Positions 1 through 8,807 of a stretch of DNA of 64,000 nt are shown here, piece after piece. Below the pieces are notes generated by a model that did no database searches, was not told where the DNA came from, and worked only from the letters and a program-made list of their open reading frames with translations. Made by a program: the position numbers and the translations under genes. Every line of letters begins with the position of its first letter. The first letter of the stretch is position 1. The DNA is from Pseudomonas marginalis (GTDB lineage: Bacteria > Pseudomonadota > Gammaproteobacteria > Pseudomonadales > Pseudomonadaceae). The stretch lies in assembly GCF_001645105.1 (NCBI RefSeq), contig NZ_LKEG01000036.1, positions 353,587 to 417,586 of the forward strand. Direction: 5' to 3'.

Positions 1-2342
1 ACAGCAGCTTCAACATGAGCAGCAACGTGCGCCTTCGGGGTGCCCTTGATACCCAGGCGTTGCAGCGGGCCTTGCAGCGTGTGGTAAGGCGCCATGCGAT
101 CCTGCGCACCACCTACCATCAGCAGCAGGGCGAGGCGCGCCAGCGCATCCAGGCGGATTTTGCGTTGACGCTGCAACTGGCGACCGTGAGCCAGGCGCAG
201 TGGGCGCAGGCTGAACATGAGATGGCCGCGCGCCCGTTCGACCTGAGCGTTGAGGCACCGCTGCGCGCGGTGCTGTATCGCCTGTACGAGCAGGAACATG
301 TGCTGCAACTGGTGCTGCACCATATCGCCTCCGACGGCTGGTCCGGCTCGGTGCTGATCGGTGAGCTGGTCGAAGGCTACGAGGCCTACAGCCAGGGCCG
401 GCTGCCCGTGGAGCGCGAACTGGCGATCCAGTACGTCGACTATGCCGCCTGGCAGGTTTCAGCGGCGCTGCGCGCCCGTCAGCGCCAGGGCCAGCAGTTC
501 TGGCAACGTACCCTGTCCGGCGTACCGAGCCAGGTGCCGTTGCCGTTCGACTTCCCACGCGGCGAGCGCGATAACAGTGGTGGTGCGGCCTTGGACTTCC
601 AGTTGCCAGCGGCGACGCTGGCACGCCTGGAGGCCTTGCAGCGTGAGAGCGGCTTATCGCTGTTCATGTTGCTGCTGACTGTCTATGCCGCCGTGCTGCA
701 GCGCGAGACCCAGGGCCGCGACCTGGTCATCGGCACCGACGTGGCCAACCGCGAACACCCGGCGACCGAGGCGCTGATCGGCTTCTTCGTCAACCTGCTG
801 GCGTTGCGCATTCGCCTGCAACCGGAGCTCAGCTTCCGTGAGCAGGCGGCATTGGTGCGCGATGTCTGCCTGGATGCCTTCGCCTGGCAGGACACCCCGT
901 TCGACCAGGTGGTGGAATGTCTCGACCTGCCGCGTGGGGCCAACCAGCATCCGCTGCTGCAGACCCTTTTCGTACTGGACAACACGCCGCGTCAGCCGCG
1001 CCGCCTAGGCAATCTCGAGGTCACGCCGGTGAGCCGTGAACAACAACACTCCAAGTTCGACATGGCGCTGTTCGCCACTGCCGACGGCGATGCCCTCAGC
1101 CTGCGCTGGGTGTATCGCACCAGCCTGTTCCGCCCAGCCACCATCGAGCGTTTGCGCGACAGCTTCCTGGCGCTGCTCGAGGCTGCGCTGGGTGCGCCGG
1201 ACAGCCCCATCGATGCCTTATCTCTGCCTTCCAAGGGAGCTGCTGCCATGTCCACCACCACGGGCAACCCGCTGCAACGCAAAATGAGCAAGCTCGGCAA
1301 GCTGCGCCAGAATGGCCCGGCTGCCGCGGCCACACCGATCGAAACCCGGCCGCTGCGTGCCGGATCCAGCTTCCCCCTGCTGGTGCAACTGCGCGAGCGC
1401 GAGCTGGCCCCCGCCGTGTGGGCCGAGGCCCATCGCGAGCAGGTGGAAAGCTGGCTGCGCGAGCACGGCGGGATTATTTTTCGTGGTTTCGATCTGCCGA
1501 CCCCGGCGGACTTCGAGCAGTTCTGCCAGGCATTGTGCCCGGAGCTGTACGGCCAGTATGGCGATCTGCCGAAGAAGGAGGGCGGCAACAAGATCTACAA
1601 GTCCACGCCCTATCCGAAGGACCGCATGATCATGTTCCACAATGAGAGCGCTCACCAACATCGCTGGCCGCGCCGGCAGTGGTTCTATTGCGAGACGCCG
1701 GCCACCAGCGGCGGGGCCACGCCCATCGTCGACAGCCGTGAGGTGTACCGCGAGCTGCCGGCCTGGCTGCAGGTCAAGCTGCGTTGCAAGCAACTGATGT
1801 ACGTGCGCAATTTCAGCGCCAGCCTGGATGTCAGCTGGCAGCACTTCTTCCAGACTGAAGAGCGTGCTGAGGCCGAGCGCATCTGCCATGAGGGCGGGAT
1901 CGAGTTCGAGTGGCGCGGCGCCAACGAATTGCACACGCGCCAGGTGTGTCCGGCGGTGATCCTCCACCCGCTGACCGGCGATGCCAGCTTCTTCAACCAG
2001 ATCCAGCTCTACCATCCGGCGTTTCTCGATGCCGATATCCGTGAGCAGTTCCTCAAGGGGCGCGATAGCGTCATGCCCCGGCAGGTGTTCTACGGTGATG
2101 GCAGCGAACTGGAAGAGGCCGCCATCGAGGCGATCAATGCCGCTTACGAGCGTTGTGCGGTGCGCTTCGACTGGCAGCGCGGCGACGTGGTGATGCTCGA
2201 CAACATGCTCGCCGCCCATGCCCGCGACCCCTTCGAGGGCGATCGGCGCATCGTCGTCGCCATGGGCGATATCTATCGCCGCGATCAGGTCGCGGCCGCA
2301 CCGGCGACGGCTGAGGAAAACGCTCTGGAGATGACACCATGA
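1..2342 (+). CDS. NRPS C-terminal part: condensation domain fused to a TauD-type beta-hydroxylase (5' end outside window)
   Basis: The frame is open to the left edge (codons before the Met at 15 read S-S-F-N), so this is the end of a larger non-ribosomal peptide synthetase. Counting from the Met at 15, residues 1-400 are a condensation domain with the active-site motif HHIASDG at 102-108, so it should form a peptide bond. Residues about 450-750 are an Fe(II)/2-oxoglutarate TauD/SyrP-like hydroxylase; the iron ligands appear to be H542, E544 (HNE) and H735, with an Arg pair about 10 residues later for 2-oxoglutarate. No adenylation or carrier domain lies between them. The stop overlaps the next start (ATGA), so the two proteins are co-translated. 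I infer that the hydroxylase acts on the amino acid carried by the next protein. Known siderophore NRPSs pair such hydroxylases with an interface domain, and one is present there. Iron-chelating beta-hydroxyaspartate is the likely product. Confidence 0.85.
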   Translation, partial: SSFNMSSNVRLRGALDTQALQRALQRVVRRHAILRTTYHQQQGEARQRIQADFALTLQLATVSQAQWAQAEHEMAARPFDLSVEAPLRAVLYRLYEQEHVLQLVLHHIASDGWSGSVLIGELVEGYEAYSQGRLPVERELAIQYVDYAAWQVSAALRARQRQGQQFWQRTLSGVPSQVPLPFDFPRGERDNSGGAALDFQLPAATLARLEALQRESGLSLFMLLLTVYAAVLQRETQGRDLVIGTDVANREHPATEALIGFFVNLLALRIRLQPELSFREQAALVRDVCLDAFAWQDTPFDQVVECLDLPRGANQHPLLQTLFVLDNTPRQPRRLGNLEVTPVSREQQHSKFDMALFATADGDALSLRWVYRTSLFRPATIERLRDSFLALLEAALGAPDSPIDALSLPSKGAAAMSTTTGNPLQRKMSKLGKLRQNGPAAAATPIETRPLRAGSSFPLLVQLRERELAPAVWAEAHREQVESWLREHGGIIFRGFDLPTPADFEQFCQALCPELYGQYGDLPKKEGGNKIYKSTPYPKDRMIMFHNESAHQHRWPRRQWFYCETPATSGGATPIVDSREVYRELPAWLQVKLRCKQLMYVRNFSASLDVSWQHFFQTEERAEAERICHEGGIEFEWRGANELHTRQVCPAVILHPLTGDASFFNQIQLYHPAFLDADIREQFLKGRDSVMPRQVFYGDGSELEEAAIEAINAAYERCAVRFDWQRGDVVMLDNMLAAHARDPFEGDRRIVVAMGDIYRRDQVAAAPATAEENALEMTP
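1233..1250 (+). promoter_or_regulatory. internal ribosome binding site and start codon inside the NRPS gene
   Basis: AAGGGAG at 1233-1239 stands 8 nt before an in-frame ATG (1248-1250), exactly at the junction between the condensation domain and the hydroxylase domain. It could give a free hydroxylase of about 364 residues besides the fused protein. It may also be only a relic of the time when the two were separate genes. Confidence 0.4.
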
Positions 2343-5300
2343 TGGATCTTGGCCTGCCTCTTTCCCCGGCCCAGAAGCAATTGGCCGAGGCCAACCCGCA
2401 GGCGTACCGCTGGGTGCGCATGACGCTCGCCGGCGTTGCGCCAGAGCGGGTCGAACAGCGTCTGCGTGACGCCCTGGGCCAACACGATGCGCTGCGCCTG
2501 CGCTATCAGCGCCCGCTCGGCGCCACTGGCCTGCGCCAGCGCGTGGCCGAGCCGGGCGAGTTGCGCCTGGACTGGCACCAGGCGGGTGCCGGCACCGATG
2601 CGGCGGCCTGGCAGCGCGACGCCCAGGCCCAGTGCCTGGCGCAGCAGCCCGACCTGCTGGCCTGGTGGCGCGACGAGCAGCTATGGCTGGCGCTGCCGGC
2701 CTGCTCGCTGGACCTGCACAGCCTCGAGCAACTGCGGCGTGAGCTGCTGGGGCAGGGCGCGGCACTGGAGGCCGAGCCGATGCAGTACAGCGACTACGCC
2801 GAGTGGATCGCCGGCCTGCAACTGGACGAGGACGCCGAGCAGGGCGCGCAGTTCTGGCGCAACCTGGCCCTGCAGGAGGTGCCGGGGCTGCGCCTGATCG
2901 AGCGCTATGGCATGGCCAGCGGTGCCCGTGGCTGCGTGCAGCAGGCGCTGGAACCTGCACTGTGCAGTTCCGTGCAGGCACTGGCCGGGAGCGAGGCTTT
3001 GGCCATCGAACCACTCGCCCTGGCAGCCTGGGGCGCCTTGCTCGGCCGCCTGAACGGTCAGCGCCATGCGCAGTTGGGCCTGCAGCACGACCCGCGTGAC
3101 GACTATGAGGAGCTGCAGGGCGCCTACGGGCTGTTCGAGCAAACGCTGCCCATGCAGGTGCATTTGTCCGAGCACGCCAGTTGGGTCAGTCTGGCCCGGC
3201 AGCTGGCCCGGCAACTGGAAAACGCCGTGCTCTGGCAGGAGTACCTCGGCCAGGCCGAGCTGCTGCCGGAGTGGCGTGCCAGCTATCAGGCCGGGCTGCG
3301 CGTGCAGCATCTGGCCGAGGTACAGGCGCTGCAGGCCTTGTCCTTCGACACACCGGTGGAACTGCAACTGCACTGGCTGCTGGATGAATCCGGCCAGGGC
3401 CAGTTGGCGCTGGTGTACGACACCGGGTTGTATCGCCGTGAGCAGATGCAGCTCTTGCTGCGCCGTTACGTGCACTGGATCGGCCAACTGCTGCAGGCGC
3501 CGCAAGCGCCGCTGGACGGCCTGGATACCTTGCTGGCGGAGGAGGGGCAGCCCACAGTGGCTGGCGGGGAACTGCCAACGGACGTCGATATCGTCGAGCG
3601 ATTCCGTGCCCATGCGCGCCACCAGCCGCACAGTCCGGCGCTGCGCGATGGCCGGCGGCTGTTGTCCTATGCCGAGGTGGATGAACTGAGCGAACGGGTG
3701 GCCGGTAGCTTGCAGCAGGCCGGCGTTGGCCCTGACCAAGTGGTGGCGCTGCTGCTGCCGCGTGGCGCGCAGATGCTGGTCGCCATGCTTGCCTGCTTCA
3801 AGGCCGGCGCGGCCTATCTGCCGCTGGACCCGGCGCTGCCACCGCTGCGTCTGACCAGCATTCTCGAGGATGCCAAACCTGCTGTTCTGCTGCATCTGGA
3901 TGAGTCGAGCCTGATCTGCGAGGTGCCCAGCCTGGCCTGGTCGGAGGCCAGCAGCGCTGCACCACTCGCCGCGCCTGTGGCCAGCGCGCCGCAGCACCTG
4001 GCCTATGTGCTTTACACCTCGGGCACCAGCGGCAAGCCCAAGGGCGTGCAGATCGAGCAGGGGCAGCTACGCCACTACGCGAGCCAGATCACTCACGCGC
4101 TGGATTTGCCGGCAGGTGGTCATTACGGGCTGGTGTCGTCGCTGCTCGCCGACCTGGGCAATACCGTGCTGTACCCGGCGTGGCTGCAGGGGGGCTGTGT
4201 GCACCTGCTGAGCCAGGCCAGCGTCACCGATGCGCAGGCCTTCGCCGAGGAGCTGCGCGATCATCCGCTGGATGTGCTGAAGATCGTTCCATCGCACCTC
4301 GAGGCCTTGATCGGCGAGCATCCGCTGGAGGGTGTGCTGCCGCGTCAGGTGCTGGTGCTTGGCGGCGAAGCGGTGGGTGAGAGCCTGCTGGCGCGGCTGG
4401 CAGCGGCAGGGTCTGGTTGCCGCCTGTACAACCACTACGGGCCGAGCGAAACCACGGTCGGCGTGCTCTGGCGGGCCATCGACAGCGAGCAGGGGGCGAG
4501 CGGCACGGCCCTTGACCAGGTGCTCGGCAACAACCGCATCTATCTGCTCGACGAACAACAGCGCCCCGTGCCTTGCGGGCAGGCGGGCGAGTTGTGCGTG
4601 GCCGGGGCCAGTGTCGGCCGTGGCTACCTGGGGGATGTCGGCAGTTCGGCATTCGGCCAAGACCCGCGGTCCGGCGCACGCCTGTATCGCACCGGTGATC
4701 TGGCGTTGCGCCAGGCCGATGGCGCCTTGCGCATTCTCGGGCGCAATGATCAGCAGGTGAAGATTCGCGGTTTTCGTCTGGAACTGGCGGAGGTCGAACA
4801 GGCGTTGCGCAACCTGCCGGGTGTGGAGCAGGCGGCGGTGTTGCTTGATGGTGAGCGCTTGTTGGCCTTCGTTGTGGAGGAGCCAGGGCAGAGCCGGGCC
4901 GCGGACCTGCTGCGCGACGATTTGGCCCAACAACTGCCGGACTACATGCTGCCCGCCGGCATCTTCGCCCTGAAAGCCCTGCCGCTGACCAGCAATGGCA
5001 AACTCGATCGGCAGGCGCTGCTGGAGCGTGCCCGGCAGCGCCTGCAAGGTGCGCGGGTGGCCCCGGTCGGCGAACTGGAAAGTGCCGTGCTGGAAATCTG
5101 GTGCCGCGTGTTGGGTGTCGAGGATCTCGGCGTGACCGACAACTTCTTCGCCACGGGCGGGCATTCCCTGGCGGCGATCAAGGTGGTGGCACTGATTCGC
5201 GAACAATTGGGGCTCAACCCGCCAACTAATCTGCTGTTCGAGCGGCAGACCGTGCGCGAACTGGTGCAGAGCCTCGATCAGGGCGCGAATAGTGAGGGCT

Positions 5301-6121
5301 GGCAGGTACTGAACGACGTGGCCGGTGAGGCGCCGGCCTTGCTCCTGGTACATGGCGCGGAGGGTCACCTGAAAGACTACCGACCGTTGGTGGCGCAACT
5401 TGGCGAACAGCAGGCCGTTTATGGTCTGGCGGCATTTGGCGAGGGTTGGGAAAGCAAGGATCTGGGCAGGCTGCTGCAGCGCTATGTGCAGAGCATTCCT
5501 GAGTCGCTCAAGCAGCGGCCGCTGGTGGTACTGGGCTGGTGCCTGGCTTCGCGCCTGGCGCTGCTGTTGATTGCGCACCTACAGTCAGCCGGTTTCACCA
5601 TCAAGGCCTTGGCGACGGTGGATCATGATCCGCAGCGCAGCCTTGCTGGCGACGGCGACGAGGGTGGCCAGTTGCTCGCCGACTTGGTGTTCCTGTGTCG
5701 CAGCCGTTCACGGCCGCTTGGCGATACGTTGCGCGAGCGTCTGGCCCGGCAACTGGTCGATTGCGATTATGCCGAGGGGGTGACCCGCATGCTGGCCGAC
5801 GCCGAGGTGCGTGAGCACCTGCAATCCCACGGCGCTGATGCCGAGTTGCAGGCTGTGATGGTGCGCTACCGGGCGATCAAGACGCGCCTTTACGAACAGA
5901 CCTTACCGGTGGTCGACGTGCCCATCTGGTTGTGGCGCAGCAATGCCCACGGTGATCTGCGCACCTCCTGGCAGGCGCACACGCGCAAGGCGCTGCATGA
6001 TTGGAGCCTGGATGTCGGCCATCATGCGATCGTTGCCGAACCGCGTCTGAGTGCGGATCTGATGTCCTTGCTAGCGCCAAGCATTGCGCCGCAACACCCA
6101 GCCGAGAAGGTGTCGAACTGA
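2339..6121 (+). CDS. Terminal siderophore NRPS module: interface, adenylation (Asp), carrier and thioesterase domains
   Basis: 1260 residues. The first ~400 look like a condensation domain but have no HHxxxDG (PACSLDLHS stands at that place), as in the interface domains that dock beta-hydroxylases. Residues about 415-880 are an adenylation domain (YTSGTSGKPKG; NHYGPSETT; YRTGD). Visual alignment of the ten pocket residues gives D-L-T-K-V-G-H-V-G-K, one change from the known aspartate code DLTKVGHIGK. The carrier domain has GGHS with Ser943 for phosphopantetheine. The end is a thioesterase (LLLVHGAEG near the start, His near 1228), but its nucleophile motif is G-W-C-L-A with Cys1068 in place of Ser. 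As the last module it should load Asp, have it hydroxylated by the preceding protein's TauD domain, and release the peptide by hydrolysis or cyclisation. It overlaps its neighbours by ATGA and TGATG, so it sits in a tight operon. Confidence 0.9.
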   Translation: MMDLGLPLSPAQKQLAEANPQAYRWVRMTLAGVAPERVEQRLRDALGQHDALRLRYQRPLGATGLRQRVAEPGELRLDWHQAGAGTDAAAWQRDAQAQCLAQQPDLLAWWRDEQLWLALPACSLDLHSLEQLRRELLGQGAALEAEPMQYSDYAEWIAGLQLDEDAEQGAQFWRNLALQEVPGLRLIERYGMASGARGCVQQALEPALCSSVQALAGSEALAIEPLALAAWGALLGRLNGQRHAQLGLQHDPRDDYEELQGAYGLFEQTLPMQVHLSEHASWVSLARQLARQLENAVLWQEYLGQAELLPEWRASYQAGLRVQHLAEVQALQALSFDTPVELQLHWLLDESGQGQLALVYDTGLYRREQMQLLLRRYVHWIGQLLQAPQAPLDGLDTLLAEEGQPTVAGGELPTDVDIVERFRAHARHQPHSPALRDGRRLLSYAEVDELSERVAGSLQQAGVGPDQVVALLLPRGAQMLVAMLACFKAGAAYLPLDPALPPLRLTSILEDAKPAVLLHLDESSLICEVPSLAWSEASSAAPLAAPVASAPQHLAYVLYTSGTSGKPKGVQIEQGQLRHYASQITHALDLPAGGHYGLVSSLLADLGNTVLYPAWLQGGCVHLLSQASVTDAQAFAEELRDHPLDVLKIVPSHLEALIGEHPLEGVLPRQVLVLGGEAVGESLLARLAAAGSGCRLYNHYGPSETTVGVLWRAIDSEQGASGTALDQVLGNNRIYLLDEQQRPVPCGQAGELCVAGASVGRGYLGDVGSSAFGQDPRSGARLYRTGDLALRQADGALRILGRNDQQVKIRGFRLELAEVEQALRNLPGVEQAAVLLDGERLLAFVVEEPGQSRAADLLRDDLAQQLPDYMLPAGIFALKALPLTSNGKLDRQALLERARQRLQGARVAPVGELESAVLEIWCRVLGVEDLGVTDNFFATGGHSLAAIKVVALIREQLGLNPPTNLLFERQTVRELVQSLDQGANSEGWQVLNDVAGEAPALLLVHGAEGHLKDYRPLVAQLGEQQAVYGLAAFGEGWESKDLGRLLQRYVQSIPESLKQRPLVVLGWCLASRLALLLIAHLQSAGFTIKALATVDHDPQRSLAGDGDEGGQLLADLVFLCRSRSRPLGDTLRERLARQLVDCDYAEGVTRMLADAEVREHLQSHGADAELQAVMVRYRAIKTRLYEQTLPVVDVPIWLWRSNAHGDLRTSWQAHTRKALHDWSLDVGHHAIVAEPRLSADLMSLLAPSIAPQHPAEKVSN

Positions 6122-7764
6122 TGATGTTATTGAAGGAACTGCTGCATGATGCGCGCTGGCGCATTTTTCTGGCGGTGCTGTGCAGTGCCTTGAGTGCGGC
6201 CAGCAGCATCGGCCTGATCGGCTATATCAACCGCAGCCTGGAGCAGGGACTGGATGACCTGAGCCAGGCGCTGGCGCTGTTCGCCGGCCTGCTGTTGCTG
6301 CTGTTCGTCAGCGGCACCCTGGCCCAGTGGCTGCTGGTGCAGATTGGCCATCGCCTGGTCTATCAGTTGCGCCTGCGTTTGGTGGGCAAGGTGTTGGGCA
6401 CCGCCCTGGAGCGCATTGAGCGACTGGGCAGCCCGCGCATCTACAACGCGCTGACCAAGGATGTGACCACCGTGGCCACGGCCTTCAAGCAATTGCCGAT
6501 CTCGCTGTACAACGGCTTGCTGCTGCTGGCTGGCCTGGCTTACATGGCTTGGCTGAGCCTGCCCTTCTTCGCCCTGACCCTGGCGGTGATCGCCTTCGGC
6601 GTGCTGATAGACGTGCTGCTCGGGCGCAAGGTCAAGCGCCTGATGCAGCAGGTGCGGCAGCAGGACGACCGGTTGACCGAGCAGTTCGAGGCAACCATTA
6701 ACGGTCGCTGCGAACTGGCCTTGAGCCGGGAGCGTCGGCAGATGCTGTACAACCAGCGCCTGGAGCCGATCGCGCAGGCCTCGCTGCAGGCCTCGGTACG
6801 CGCCGATACCCTGTGGGCGATCAACCTGAACTGGACGTCGCTGCTGGTGTTCGTGTTGATCGGTACGCTGTTCTTCCTCGGTCAGGGCCTCGGGCTGCTG
6901 AGCCAGCAGGTGGTGATGGGTTACGTGTTGGCGATCATGTTCCTGCGTACGCCGATCTCGATGATCCTCGATGCCGTGCCGGCGGTGATCCGCGGCCATG
7001 TGGCCTTGCAGGCCATCGATGACCTGGCCCTGGGCGAGACGGTGCACTTCACCTTGCCGCCCAAGGCTGCCGAGCCTTTCCGTGAGTTGCGCCTGAGCAA
7101 CGTGCAATACCACTACCCCGGGCAGAGCGACGAATTCGCCTTCCAGCTGGGGCCCATCGATCTGCACGTTCGCCGTGGCGAACTGATCTTTATCGTCGGC
7201 GGCAATGGCAGCGGCAAGTCGACCCTGGCCAAATTGCTGACCGGGCTCTACCAGCCAGGCGAGGGGACGGTCGCGCTCAATGGCGTGACGCTGGACGTCT
7301 CGAACAGCGAGTGGCACCGCGAGCATTTCGCGGCAATCTTCGCCGACTTCTATCTGTTCGCCGATGTGCTCGGTGAGAACGGCCAGCTCGATGGGCTGGA
7401 GGAGCGGGTCGATCACTATCTGCAACGCTTGGGGCTGTCGCACAAAGTCCAGTTCGTCGAGGGACGCCTGTCTACCACAGCCCTTTCACAGGGGCAGCGC
7501 AAGCGCCTGGCCCTGCTGTTGCTGATGATGGAGGGGCGCGAGGTGCTGCTGCTCGACGAATGGGCGGCGGACCAGGACCCGGTGTTCCGCCACGTGTTCT
7601 ACCACGAGCTGCTGCCCGAGTTGCAGGCGGCCGGAAAAACGGTCATCGCCATCACTCACGATGACCGCTACTTCGACGTGGCCGATCGCATCTACCGGCT
7701 TGATTACGGCCAGTTGGTGGACTATGACCACACCAGCGAGAAGCCTTTCCAGTTGGTCAGGTAG
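6121..7764 (+). CDS. PvdE-like cyclic-peptide/siderophore export ABC transporter (fused membrane and ATPase domains)
   Basis: The first Met overlaps the NRPS stop codon, giving 547 residues, close to PvdE (about 549). Residues 1-300 hold about six hydrophobic segments. The C-terminal ATPase has Walker A GGNGSGKST, signature LSQGQRKR and Walker B VLLLDEW. It lacks an N-terminal peptidase domain. The family moves siderophore precursors or lipopeptides from the cytoplasm to the periplasm. Its place as last gene of the NRPS operon supports export of that product. In-frame codons extend upstream to 6001 but lie inside the NRPS gene and are not needed. Confidence 0.88.
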   Translation: MMLLKELLHDARWRIFLAVLCSALSAASSIGLIGYINRSLEQGLDDLSQALALFAGLLLLLFVSGTLAQWLLVQIGHRLVYQLRLRLVGKVLGTALERIERLGSPRIYNALTKDVTTVATAFKQLPISLYNGLLLLAGLAYMAWLSLPFFALTLAVIAFGVLIDVLLGRKVKRLMQQVRQQDDRLTEQFEATINGRCELALSRERRQMLYNQRLEPIAQASLQASVRADTLWAINLNWTSLLVFVLIGTLFFLGQGLGLLSQQVVMGYVLAIMFLRTPISMILDAVPAVIRGHVALQAIDDLALGETVHFTLPPKAAEPFRELRLSNVQYHYPGQSDEFAFQLGPIDLHVRRGELIFIVGGNGSGKSTLAKLLTGLYQPGEGTVALNGVTLDVSNSEWHREHFAAIFADFYLFADVLGENGQLDGLEERVDHYLQRLGLSHKVQFVEGRLSTTALSQGQRKRLALLLLMMEGREVLLLDEWAADQDPVFRHVFYHELLPELQAAGKTVIAITHDDRYFDVADRIYRLDYGQLVDYDHTSEKPFQLVR

Positions 7765-7779
7765 CCGCTTGGAGCGGCT
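7763..7779. terminator. shared bidirectional hairpin between exporter gene and fhuF
   Basis: AGCCGCT (7763-7769), loop TGG, AGCGGCT (7773-7779). The stem touches the stop codons of both convergent genes and is followed by TATT on the plus strand. It looks like a compact shared terminator. Confidence 0.6.
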
Positions 7780-8504
7780 TATTCGGGTACTTTGTCGCGG
7801 TCGAGTGGGCAACTGCTGCAATAGCCGATGCCGGGCAGGCGGTAGCGAATGCAGCAGATACGGCGTAACCGCTGCGGTTCGTTAGCGCCGACGTCCTTGT
7901 AGTACACCGGGGCGAACAGCGGATTGCGCCGGCCATCGGGGCGCAGGCGGCTCTCCAGCACGGTTCTGGCCGGGGCTGCGCAATCGAACGTTGCCAATCG
8001 ATGCAGTTCGATTTGGGTAGTAGCGAATTCGAAGAGGTTGCCGGCGTTGCTCCAGAACAGTCGTGGCGAGGCTTTCGAGACGCTGGCCATTACCTCGATC
8101 ACCGGTTGCAGATGCCGCTCGATCAAGGCGTCGAAGCGCGCGAAGGGCGCGCTGGGTGGCAGAACGCTGCCTTCATGGGGCAGGTGCAGGCCAAGCGGCT
8201 TTCCCGTTGCCGAGAGGGTGACACCGACATCACTCAGGGCGATAGGCAACTCGCGCTGCAAGAGCAAGCTGGCCGCCACGGCGGGTGCTATGAAGCAGAA
8301 ATACCATTTCGACCAGATAGAGGTCAGCGCTATGAAATCGTCGCTGCCGTGGCGGGCTGCCAGTTCACGAATGAACTCGGCGAAATAGTCCGGCTGAAAC
8401 AGTTGCGAGGCGGCAATTGCCTGCTGTTGATCACTGGCCAGTTGCAGGTTTTCCCCATAGTCCGCCAGCGGGCCGCTGAACAGCGGGGCGAGGCTGGCGA
8501 TCAT
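7779..8504 (-). CDS. fhuF: FhuF-family [2Fe-2S] ferric-siderophore reductase
   Basis: 241 residues. The C terminus carries CC, ten residues, then CSSC: the C-C-x10-C-x2-C cluster-binding pattern that defines FhuF. FhuF proteins reduce Fe(III) in siderophores in the cytoplasm so that the iron can be released. The gene faces the NRPS operon and ends 15 nt after it. A Fur-box-like palindrome sits about 90-100 bp upstream (8593-8607). Its position inside the siderophore cluster suggests that it reduces this particular ferric lipopeptide. Substrate is inferred from context only. Confidence 0.85.
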   Translation of the reverse strand: MIASLAPLFSGPLADYGENLQLASDQQQAIAASQLFQPDYFAEFIRELAARHGSDDFIALTSIWSKWYFCFIAPAVAASLLLQRELPIALSDVGVTLSATGKPLGLHLPHEGSVLPPSAPFARFDALIERHLQPVIEVMASVSKASPRLFWSNAGNLFEFATTQIELHRLATFDCAAPARTVLESRLRPDGRRNPLFAPVYYKDVGANEPQRLRRICCIRYRLPGIGYCSSCPLDRDKVPE

Positions 8505-8592
8505 CCTCGAGGCCCAGTGTCACCGTCAGGCGGCATTGCGCAATACGTGGTCAGGGAGGCTGTGGGTCGAGGCATAGTCAGTCGCTTGCTGT

Positions 8593-8607
8593 TGAGACTC
8601 GTTATCA
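8593..8607 (-). promoter_or_regulatory. candidate Fur box upstream of fhuF
   Basis: On the plus strand TGAGACTCGTTATCA matches the 7-1-7 Fur consensus TGATAATCATTATCA at 12 of 15 positions. It lies 89-103 bp before the fhuF start, a usual place for iron repression by Fur. Confidence 0.5.
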
Positions 8608-8654
8608 CTGGTGGCGATCAGTATAAACAAACCGGGGGCATGCAGGCGAACTCT

Positions 8655-8686
8655 GTCTGTGACAGCAGGGGTCTGTGACAGCAGGG
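8655..8686. repeat. perfect 16-bp tandem repeat
   Basis: GTCTGTGACAGCAGGG occurs twice without a gap (8655-8670 and 8671-8686) between the two Fur-box candidates of the fhuF/mbtH intergenic region. It contains TGTGACA. It may be a replication-slippage duplication or a regulator-binding repeat. Confidence 0.8.
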
Positions 8687-8714
8687 CGTGTAAACGCATC
8701 ACGCCAATACCTAA

Positions 8715-8729
8715 TGATAATTATTATTA
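8715..8729 (+). promoter_or_regulatory. Fur box upstream of mbtH
   Basis: TGATAATTATTATTA matches the 15-bp Fur consensus TGATAATCATTATCA at 13 of 15 positions and lies in a very AT-rich stretch, 79 bp before the mbtH start. It should put mbtH and probably the aminotransferase under iron control. Confidence 0.7.
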
Positions 8730-8807
8730 ACTGTATTATCCTACGGCCGCTCGCATGCGAAGCTTACCCTACGAGCACTCGCACCTTCAGTGGAAACGGA
8801 GTGGAAC

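Noticed and set aside
1218..3014. 598-codon open frame on the minus strand under the NRPS genes
   Set aside because: It is antisense to clear NRPS domains, has low-complexity Arg/Ala/Pro composition and no domain; it results from high GC.
4067..5578. 503-codon minus-strand open frame
   Set aside because: Lies entirely within the adenylation to thioesterase domains; no family features.
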